A DNA stretch of 13,476 nucleotides from Candidatus Zhuqueibacterota bacterium (lineage in GTDB: Bacteria; Zhuqueibacterota; Zhuqueibacteria; Zhuqueibacterales; Zhuqueibacteraceae), in assembly GCA_013361015.1 (NCBI GenBank), contig JABWAN010000043.1, forward strand, positions 1 to 13,476, in the 5' to 3' direction. Below the pieces are notes generated by a model. That model was not told where the DNA came from and did not search any database. It saw only the letters and a list, made by a program, of their open reading frames with translations. How positions within the stretch are numbered: position 1 is the stretch's first letter; the number at the start of each line of letters is the position of its first letter. A program made the translations under genes and the position numbers. Of the stretch, positions 7,010 through 13,476 are shown piece by piece.

Positions 7010-10000
7010 GTGAACTCAAACAGTTTGTGGAAAATAGAAAACGGTAAATTGACAATTGGAAAGAACGAGGAACGATTCAAAGCACTCGAGTTCTTGTTTG
7101 AGATCGTTCTCGACTCCGGGCAGAATGAAATCCAAATCACGGACGCGAGCGAGCAATTGGATAAAGAGAATACGCTTATCACGGGAAGTTCTGCCACCTG
7201 GGGAGCGGCTGACGCGCGTATCAAGCTTACCTATGACACGGCCACCGGCAAGCTCACACGAATCGAACTGACAAAGAATACGCAAGGATTTGGATGGATA
7301 GAATTGCCGGGTGCACCGCTTAGCCAACTCACTTTTGGACTGATTGCAACCGTACCCAACAACGGCGAATCAGAGATCTGTACACTGGCGCACTACGTGA
7401 GCGGTCACGTGCGACTCAAGAGTTTTGACCTTCCCTTTCGAATCGACAATCCTGCTCCTGGTCAAAGTTATTTTTTTGATCTCGCATTGGAAAAAGCGGA
7501 AAACAAGCCAGGCTTAAACGATTTCGCCGCGTTCATCAGTCCCAGCGACACACCCCGCAACGATCTCAAAACGTTGCCGCAAGAACTTTTTAGCAAAACC
7601 GAAAGCAGCATCGAACTCGGCGGGCTGCGCATGCGCATTGATCCGAACGGCGACACCAAACTTGTTTCCATCGCCGTGTCTCTCAATTTTCTCAAAGAGG
7701 TCATGTGGACCGTCGTGCCGGACTTGCTCGCCGTGGGCGGATTGTGGGTCGAGCTTGAGGTCGATTATCCGCTCGAACCGGCGTATCGCTTTCCGATGTT
7801 CAAAGTCGGCGGCCTCGTGCAGATCGGTGATCCCACCACCAATGACGGGCGCGTGGCGCTCACCGCGCGCTGGCCGGATTTGGCGATTCATGGTGAATTG
7901 GAGCAGGGAAGCAGCATCAAGCTCGGTCAAATCCTTCAGCACTTCGGTTTGGTGCCTAAGGGCATGCGCGACATGGCGATTGACCGGCTCTGGTTTCTGG
8001 CTGAGCCAACGACCGATCCGAAAACATTCGCGTTCTACATTGATATCAAGGAGGTTTGGCAAGTAGAGTTGCCGGGCAAACAACCGCTTGCGCTCACGGA
8101 CTTATCGCTTAATCTGAATTACACCGGCGCAGCGCAAAGCGGCGCGCCGAGCCGCTTGAGCAGCAGATTCGAGGGCAAACTCAACATTGCTGGAATCGAT
8201 CTCGACCTCCTCGCTGATTACGACACCCACGCGGGCTGGCAATTTCAAGGCAACGCTGCAGCGGAGAATCCGATTCCAATTGGCACGCTTATCGACGAGC
8301 TCAAAGCCAAGTTCAATGCGGACGGTACTCTGCCCGCGCCACTTGCGGGGTTGATGCTCATGAATCTACAAGTTGCTTTCAATACGTTGAGCAAGGATTT
8401 CTTCTTTGGCGGCGAAATGGATTTCCCGCTGGAACGCGACAACAACGGCAAGCCCAAGTTGGACGGCAAGAAGTTGGCGCTCCTAACCAGCATTGCGCTG
8501 CAGAGCCGCAATGGCTTTTATCAAAAACAGGTCAGCGGCAAGCTTGAGCTTGGCGCATTGGAGTTTGACGTGATCTTCGATCAAACTCCGACAGCCTCGC
8601 GCTTTCTCGCGGCCTATCAAGATCGCAGCGGCAGCGCCAACAATATCGGCGATCTAATCAAAGCCGTGAGCTCGGAGCAAAGTGTGATCGCGCTCGCGCA
8701 GCCTTTGCAAATCGAATTAAAAGACGCGCTGTTTATCTATGACAGCAGCGGCCCTAGTTCGCGTTTTCTCTTTTGTCTGGATATCGGCGGCGGCATTGAT
8801 CTTTCCGGCCTGCCTTTGGTGGGCAAGCTTTTTTCTTCCAGCCAAAACTTGGGCTTGAGTTTTCAACCGCTCTTTGCCAATCAAGCTTTCACGCTCGAGG
8901 AATTGCGCGGCCTGCAAACGTTGGTACCGACCGGCGGCGCAACTTTGCCCGACAAGGCGATTACCGCAGGGATGGGGCTTGCAATCACACTGTGCTTGGG
9001 CGACTCCGCTATAGCACTCGCATTGCCAATTCAGTTGGACCAAACCACGAGCACCACGCAAATCGTCGCGAACACCAACGGCCAAATGAGCGCGCCCGTC
9101 ACGCCCGGCGCCTCCGTTGCCAACGACGGCGTCACGTGGTTGGATTTGCAAAAATCATTTGGTCCGGTGCAGTTTCAACGCCTCGGCGTGCAATTGCAAA
9201 ACGACACGCTCGCGTTCCTGCTCGATGCGAGTTTGAGCGCAGGAGGTTTGACGCTCACGCTCGATGGTCTCGGCGTGAGTGTCGCGCTCAAAGACCTCGC
9301 CGTTAAAAACTTCAAGCCCGCGTTTTCTCTGCGCGGTTTGGGATTGGATTATAGCAACAGCGCGGTCGAGATCGGCGGCAGTTTTCTGCGCATGCAATAT
9401 CAAGATGAGCACGGCCAGCCGTGCGAAGAGTACGATGGGATGGCCATCATTCGCGCCGAGTCATTTACGCTCTCTGCCATCGGCTCTTATGCGAACAACG
9501 GACAGCCTTCGCTCTTTGTTTATGCCGTGTTGGATTATCCGCTGGGCGGGCCCGCGTTTTTCTTTGTGACCGGATTGGCCGCGGGCTTTGGCTACAATCG
9601 CTTTTTAAAAATGCCGACCATTGACCAGGTCGCGCAGTTTCCGTTGATTACGCAAGTGACCGGCAACAACGCGCCCTTGCCGAACGACGCACAAGGCCGC
9701 AGAGCGCGCTTGCAACAAGAGCTTGCGGGCTTGCACGAGTGGTTGCCGCCCAAGCAAGACAAACATTTTTTAGCGGTGGGCATTCGCTTCACTTCTTTTG
9801 AGCTGGTCGATTCTTTTGTCTTATTAGATGCAAGTTTTGGAGATCGTTTTGAGATCGATGTGCTTGGATTTTCCACGCTCATTGCGCCGACGCCCGAGAA
9901 AGCCGTGAGCAGCATGCAACCCGTCACACCGTTGGCCGAAGTGCAGATGGCGCTCAAAGCTAGTTTCATTCCCGAGGAAGGCTTTCTCGGCGTGCAGGCG

Positions 10001-11290
10001 CAATTGACGAGTAATTCATACGTGCTTTCCCGCGCTTGTCATCTCGCCGGCGGCTTCGCATTCTTCGCATGGTATTCCGGTGTGCATAGCGGCGATTTCG
10101 TTTTGAGTTTGGGCGGCTATCATCCCAAGTTCGTCGTGCCCGCGCATTATCCGCTCGTGCCGCGTCTCGGTTTTAATTGGCAAGTCAGCGATAAACTCTT
10201 TCTCAAAGGCGACGCGTATTTTGCGCTAACGGCGCATGCGTTCATGGCCGGCGGCCATTTGCAGGCCGTGTGGCAAAGCGGCCATATCAAAGCGTGGTTC
10301 ATGGCCGGCGCGGATTTCCTCATTTCATGGAAGCCCTATTTCTACGACGCCGAGATTTATGTTGATATGGGCGCCGCGATTTTGTTGGGTTCATTGCATA
10401 TCACCATCGACGTGGGCGCGGATTTACATCTGTGGGGCCCGGACTTTTCGGGCAAAGCGAAAATACATCTGCATATTGTTTCGTTCACGGTTTCTTTCGG
10501 CAAAGCCGCGCCCAAGCCCAAGCCGATTTCGTGGGCGACGTTTAGCGAATCGTTTCTGCCGGCTCAAGCTGCTGCTGGCAAAGCCGCTCACGTTTGTGGT
10601 GTTGCAATCGCCGCAGGTTTGCTCCGCACGATAAAGACCGAGAACGGCGACGAGCGTTGGATCGTTCATCCGCAAAAGTTGCGCTTGATCACCAATTCGC
10701 TCATTCCCGCGACGCGCGCGAAGATTGCCGGCGACACCACTTTTGATGATCGTGACTATGTCGTGACGGTTTCAAGTTTTGGCGTCGGCCCCATGGCGCT
10801 CAAGGCAAGTGACTTGGCGAATGCGTGCCATTCGATCACTGTTCAACGTGAAGGCTCGCCAGCCAACGATGATTTCGCTTATCAACCGGTGCTCAAGAAA
10901 ATACCGGCCGCGCTCTGGGGCGAGACGTTGCAACCCAATCTCAACGGCGGCAAGTTCATCGACAATGCTCTATCCGGTTTTGAATTGACGCCGGCCAAAC
11001 CGCCCTTAGCCGCGGCAACGCATGCGATTGCTCGCAACAAGCTGCAATATGACACGACGCCGGTGGAGAGCGCATTTTATTTTGAATCAGCCGCGCGCTT
11101 CACGGTGGCGCAAGGCAACGGCAAATCGTTAATTGATCAAACTATTCTTGCGCAGCAAACTTGCTCAACACGCGACAGCATACTCGCGGCATTGGGCTTC
11201 AACACCAGCGAAGCACTCGTGCAGGTGGGGCCGAATCTCGGAGACAGTTTCATCAAAGCGCCGCAGGTGGGAGATTGGGTCGCGGTGTAA
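7010..11290 (+). CDS. Giant DUF6603-like protein (1426 aa)
   Basis: This very large beta-rich protein is of unknown function. Residues about 715-1160 match, from memory, the DUF6603 domain, described in bacteria and also in fungi. The marks are KSFGPVQFQRLGVQ, LTLDGLGVSV, a FVTGLAAGFGYNR then PTIDQVAQFPLI segment, and a closing GADLHLWGPDFSG then IVSFTVSFGKAAPKPKP. The segment 1080-1160 alternates hydrophobic and small residues like membrane-facing or barrel strands, but has no classic transmembrane helix. The N-terminal half holds repeated modules of about 120 residues, each with a G-x-L/I-I element near residues 305, 424 and 546. After the Pro/Lys hinge near 1167 comes a 230-residue C-terminal region including IPAALWGETL and LSGFELTPAKPP. 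No signal peptide is seen. It starts at GTG 45 bases after the protease, probably in the same transcript. The domain name is moderately sure; the function is open. Confidence 0.8.
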   Translation: MNSNSLWKIENGKLTIGKNEERFKALEFLFEIVLDSGQNEIQITDASEQLDKENTLITGSSATWGAADARIKLTYDTATGKLTRIELTKNTQGFGWIELPGAPLSQLTFGLIATVPNNGESEICTLAHYVSGHVRLKSFDLPFRIDNPAPGQSYFFDLALEKAENKPGLNDFAAFISPSDTPRNDLKTLPQELFSKTESSIELGGLRMRIDPNGDTKLVSIAVSLNFLKEVMWTVVPDLLAVGGLWVELEVDYPLEPAYRFPMFKVGGLVQIGDPTTNDGRVALTARWPDLAIHGELEQGSSIKLGQILQHFGLVPKGMRDMAIDRLWFLAEPTTDPKTFAFYIDIKEVWQVELPGKQPLALTDLSLNLNYTGAAQSGAPSRLSSRFEGKLNIAGIDLDLLADYDTHAGWQFQGNAAAENPIPIGTLIDELKAKFNADGTLPAPLAGLMLMNLQVAFNTLSKDFFFGGEMDFPLERDNNGKPKLDGKKLALLTSIALQSRNGFYQKQVSGKLELGALEFDVIFDQTPTASRFLAAYQDRSGSANNIGDLIKAVSSEQSVIALAQPLQIELKDALFIYDSSGPSSRFLFCLDIGGGIDLSGLPLVGKLFSSSQNLGLSFQPLFANQAFTLEELRGLQTLVPTGGATLPDKAITAGMGLAITLCLGDSAIALALPIQLDQTTSTTQIVANTNGQMSAPVTPGASVANDGVTWLDLQKSFGPVQFQRLGVQLQNDTLAFLLDASLSAGGLTLTLDGLGVSVALKDLAVKNFKPAFSLRGLGLDYSNSAVEIGGSFLRMQYQDEHGQPCEEYDGMAIIRAESFTLSAIGSYANNGQPSLFVYAVLDYPLGGPAFFFVTGLAAGFGYNRFLKMPTIDQVAQFPLITQVTGNNAPLPNDAQGRRARLQQELAGLHEWLPPKQDKHFLAVGIRFTSFELVDSFVLLDASFGDRFEIDVLGFSTLIAPTPEKAVSSMQPVTPLAEVQMALKASFIPEEGFLGVQAQLTSNSYVLSRACHLAGGFAFFAWYSGVHSGDFVLSLGGYHPKFVVPAHYPLVPRLGFNWQVSDKLFLKGDAYFALTAHAFMAGGHLQAVWQSGHIKAWFMAGADFLISWKPYFYDAEIYVDMGAAILLGSLHITIDVGADLHLWGPDFSGKAKIHLHIVSFTVSFGKAAPKPKPISWATFSESFLPAQAAAGKAAHVCGVAIAAGLLRTIKTENGDERWIVHPQKLRLITNSLIPATRAKIAGDTTFDDRDYVVTVSSFGVGPMALKASDLANACHSITVQREGSPANDDFAYQPVLKKIPAALWGETLQPNLNGGKFIDNALSGFELTPAKPPLAAATHAIARNKLQYDTTPVESAFYFESAARFTVAQGNGKSLIDQTILAQQTCSTRDSILAALGFNTSEALVQVGPNLGDSFIKAPQVGDWVAV

Positions 11291-11318
11291 ACGAATGAGA
11301 GCGCCAAACGTTGACGAA

Positions 11319-11346
11319 AATTTGAGCCTCATCGGATTGCTCAATT
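11319..11346. other. Hairpin just after the giant gene
   Basis: AATTTGAGC (11319-11327) and GCTCAATT (11339-11346) can pair over eight bases with one bulged T around an 11-base loop. It starts 28 bases past the stop codon of the giant gene. No T-run follows, so a terminator role is possible but weakly supported. Confidence 0.35.
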
Positions 11347-11348
11347 CT

Positions 11349-11453
11349 ACTTCGGCACATTCGAATCTCTACCCATGAAACACACTAAAAACGCGAAAAA
11401 ACTTTTCGTGTGATTAGCGTATTCCGTGGGCAAAGAATGGAATCTGCCGAAGT
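11349..11453. repeat. Nested inverted repeats, possible dispersed intergenic repeat
   Basis: The outer arms are ACTTCGGCACATTC (11349-11362) and GAATCTGCCGAAGT (11440-11453), complementary at 13 of 14 positions. An inner pair CACACTAAAA (11381-11390) and TTTTCGTGTG (11403-11412) is complementary at 9 of 10. Within this, CGAAAA and TTTTCG can form a tight stem with a three-base loop. After it come loosely repeated ATT..CGT units ending in CCGTGGGC. The look, including the CGTG-rich right side, is that of a palindromic intergenic repeat found in many genomic copies. Whether it is repeated elsewhere cannot be seen here. Confidence 0.5.
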
Positions 11454-11456
11454 TGA

Positions 11457-11495
11457 GTTAATGCCGTCAGAAAAACGCTTCTGCTTTTCATTAAC
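11457..11495. other. Nested hairpin upstream of the last gene
   Basis: GTTAATG (11457-11463) pairs exactly with CATTAAC (11489-11495). Inside, CAGAA (11468-11472) pairs with TTCTG (11479-11483) around a six-base loop. It ends 16 bases before the ATG at 11512. It could be an operator, an RNA leader structure or part of the neighbouring repeat. Nothing in the sequence decides between these. Confidence 0.4.
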
Positions 11496-11511
11496 CACAA
11501 CAAATTTTCTT

Positions 11512-13476
11512 ATGCCCGACGATAGCACTTCCGCGAACACGGCTCTCGCGAACACTCCAACGCAGATCGAGTTCCTCGCGAATCAAATACCGGCGCTGAC
11601 CAGCGGCGATTATACCATCACGCTACGACAAGAACTTCGCACCGACGCGAGCATTACAGGCGACGCAAGCATCGCGCTTGACGACAGTCTCACGCGCAAA
11701 TTTTCGGTATACGGCGATCGCTTTACCCTCAATCCACAAGACGTTCATGCCGTGTTTCCTCCCGCGGGCAGTTTGGGCGAGCATTCCAACGTGCTGCCAC
11801 ATATCATTTTCAACAGCAGCACTTTGCCGTGGGAGCGCGGCGCGATTCCAATATTGAGCACGGATAAGCCAGAAGCTCGGGATCAAAAACGCAAATCCCC
11901 TTGGCTTGCGCTGCTGCTGTTCGAAGCCGAGGAGCTGCAAGACCTCATCTCGCAAAGTGAGTTTGAACAAGCGCTGCGCGATTTGAGCGGCGACGCGAAA
12001 GGCGTATGGGCGGAACTGGTGCGGCAAAACTGGCTCGACACAACCGGCCAACCTGAGGCGATTGCCAAAATTCAAACGCAAGGATTGCGACAAGAACTTA
12101 AACTTTCTGCGCCGCTCGTGGCGCAGATTCAAACCGTGCTCAATGGCGGGCTTGCGCCAAAGAGTGTGCGTGCCGGAAGCCTCGTTGGCGATCATGCGCA
12201 GTTACAAAGCATCAATTGGCCCAAGCTCACTTTAGAGTCGGCTCAACACCTCGATGATTTGGTGCGTGTGATCGATGTGCCCAAGGCAACGCTCCGTCAG
12301 ATTTTGCCCACGGCTGACGAGTTGCGCTATCTTTCGCACGTGCGCCAAAACAAGAACGGCGAGGAGGTGATTGGTTCCGCGCAAGCCGTCATCATTTGCA
12401 ATCGCTTACCTAAAGCGGGCGCCACGAGCGTCGTTCATCTCGTTTCGGTTGAAAACTGTTATACGGAGAAGGATGGTTTCGCAATTCCTACCGGCATGAA
12501 GGATAACGAACTCGTCCGTTTGGTGAGTCTCTATAGTTGGCGTTTTGTTTGTTTGGATGAGAAGCAAAATTTTTCAGGAGTGCTCGCACAATTGAATCAT
12601 CCGCTGCTGGCCACGATTCCGACAACCAAATCAAGCTGCGACGCGTTGAGCAACGGACGGATCCCGGCTGAGGTGCAAGCCGCATTGCTGCACAGCGATC
12701 CGGCTCTAAAAACTTCGAGTGCAACGGACAGCAGCAAGTGGCGCGTAGTCGATCATGCAGTCGCGCGCGTGGTTGCGCGTGGCCGCTCTTTTCTAATTGG
12801 CGCGCAGGGACAAATTTACAATCAAGCCGGCGCGCCCGTTACGAAAATTACTGTCAGCCAAAGCAACCGCGAAACAGACATGCGGCATTGGTGGCTCGTG
12901 CATGAAGATGAAGTGGGGCAGAGCCATCGCTATTTTCTCGCCGTGCAAGGCCAGCTCGAAGCGCCCGCGGCCCATCCGCCGCGACTTGCCCTCTATCGCC
13001 AAGATCTGGAAGCGTCACATGCGCTGCGCTTGCCAGCGGTGACGGACCAAATCGCGGAAAAATTTCTGCAGCTCGGGTTTGTGCCCGTACGTCATCGTTT
13101 GCGGGCACGGGGTAAAACGATCTCGTGGTATCGCGGGCCGCTCATGCCATTTACGCCGGAGCCGTTCGACACCACGGCCCTGTTCAAAGTTACGAACGCG
13201 GATGAATTGTTGCGTTATCATCACAGCAATGGCATGTTCGAGGTTTCATATGCCGCAGCATGGGAGCTGGGCCGGCTGCTCGCGTTGCGCAGTAAAAAAA
13301 TTTCTACGGCGCTTTTCAATTGGAAGCGTAATCACAGGCAGCAGATCAAACAAGCAGAGCAACTAGAACTTCATCCCCACTTGCCTTTCGGCCTCGGCCA
13401 AAAGCTTCCTGATCTGCCGGTCGAGATCGAAAGCTGGCTCACCAATCTTAGTTTGTTGCGCGGCGTACCCTTCAAC
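11512..13476 (+). CDS. N-terminal part of a large uncharacterised protein (655 aa visible, 3' end outside window)
   Basis: The frame is open from ATG 11512 to the right edge with no stop, giving 655 residues. I assign no function. Recognisable stretches are IPALTSGDYTITLRQEL near residue 27, FSVYGDRFTLNPQDVHAVFP near 64, a VLPHIIFNSSTLPWERGA strand and SPWLALLLFEAEEL near 130. Further on are a DDLVRVIDVPKATLRQILP stretch near 245 and, near 580, FEVSYAAAWELGRLLALRSK. From memory, these recur in large hypothetical proteins of diverse bacteria, a family without a name I can give safely. No signal peptide or membrane span is visible. The start is uncertain. The frame stays open upstream to a TAA at 11386, with in-frame ATGs at 11461 and 11437, but those codons run through inverted repeats. 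None of the candidates has a strong Shine-Dalgarno site. It follows the DUF6603-like gene after 221 bases in the same direction. Confidence 0.85.
   Translation, partial: MPDDSTSANTALANTPTQIEFLANQIPALTSGDYTITLRQELRTDASITGDASIALDDSLTRKFSVYGDRFTLNPQDVHAVFPPAGSLGEHSNVLPHIIFNSSTLPWERGAIPILSTDKPEARDQKRKSPWLALLLFEAEELQDLISQSEFEQALRDLSGDAKGVWAELVRQNWLDTTGQPEAIAKIQTQGLRQELKLSAPLVAQIQTVLNGGLAPKSVRAGSLVGDHAQLQSINWPKLTLESAQHLDDLVRVIDVPKATLRQILPTADELRYLSHVRQNKNGEEVIGSAQAVIICNRLPKAGATSVVHLVSVENCYTEKDGFAIPTGMKDNELVRLVSLYSWRFVCLDEKQNFSGVLAQLNHPLLATIPTTKSSCDALSNGRIPAEVQAALLHSDPALKTSSATDSSKWRVVDHAVARVVARGRSFLIGAQGQIYNQAGAPVTKITVSQSNRETDMRHWWLVHEDEVGQSHRYFLAVQGQLEAPAAHPPRLALYRQDLEASHALRLPAVTDQIAEKFLQLGFVPVRHRLRARGKTISWYRGPLMPFTPEPFDTTALFKVTNADELLRYHHSNGMFEVSYAAAWELGRLLALRSKKISTALFNWKRNHRQQIKQAEQLELHPHLPFGLGQKLPDLPVEIESWLTNLSLLRGVPFN

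Noticed and set aside
7514..8083. 189-codon minus-strand frame inside the giant gene
   Set aside because: It is antisense to the long frame. Its product is rich in Arg, His and Glu in the way shadow frames are.
11403..11430. CRISPR or short tandem repeat in the CGTG-rich stretch
   Set aside because: The ATT..CGT units are only loosely alike, of uneven length and without spacers.
11623..12195. 190-codon minus-strand frame opposite the last gene
   Set aside because: The plus frame is open for 655 codons to the window edge and carries family-like motifs; the minus frame shows none.
1..13476. A complete contractile injection system or prophage
   Set aside because: No sheath, tube, baseplate, tape-measure, ATPase, terminase, capsid, integrase or lysis gene is present in the window. 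Only fibre-like and accessory parts are seen.

Overview
The window is a bacterial, protein-dense stretch with every gene I accept on the + strand. Sampled GC is about 55-62% in most genes. Shine-Dalgarno-like sites precede several starts, and one gene starts with GTG. I see no rRNA, tRNA, CRISPR array, transposase or integrase. The sequence does not carry enough to name the phylum.

Layout: (1) 1-2087 is the C-terminal part of a large uncharacterised protein that is open at the left edge. (2) 2088-2258 is a short gap with a long-loop inverted repeat. (3) 2259-2462 encodes a 67-residue protein resembling a small protein common in phage genomes. One base later begins (4) 2464-5214, a 916-residue LamG protein with phage tail-fibre-like GIGT..P...LHV repeats and a tail-fibre-type C-terminal domain. 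(5) 5258-6964 is a subtilisin-family (S8) serine peptidase with the full catalytic set, a prodomain-like N-terminus and a coiled-coil insertion. (6) 7010-11290 is a 1426-residue beta-rich giant whose second half I recognise, with moderate confidence, as a DUF6603-type protein. (7) 11291-11511 is a gap packed with inverted repeats. (8) 11512-13476 and beyond is the N-terminal 655 residues of another large uncharacterised protein, cut by the right edge.

Genes 2 to 5 (2259-11290) are spaced by 1, 43 and 45 bases and probably form one transcription unit. Genes 1 and 6 flank it in the same direction and may belong to the same locus. The proteins carry domains normally met outside the cell (LamG, tail-fibre repeats, subtilase), yet none of the five visible N-termini looks like a signal peptide. 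That combination fits a phage-tail-like or injection-type particle, or release by lysis or a non-Sec route. No sheath, tube, baseplate or ATPase gene is in the window, so this remains an inference. My best candidate for an undescribed system is this cassette as a whole: two giant uncharacterised proteins at the edges, an adhesin/fibre-like protein, a protease and a DUF6603-like giant. A lower-GC patch covering most of the protease and the 5' part of the DUF6603-like gene suggests part of the cassette has a different history.
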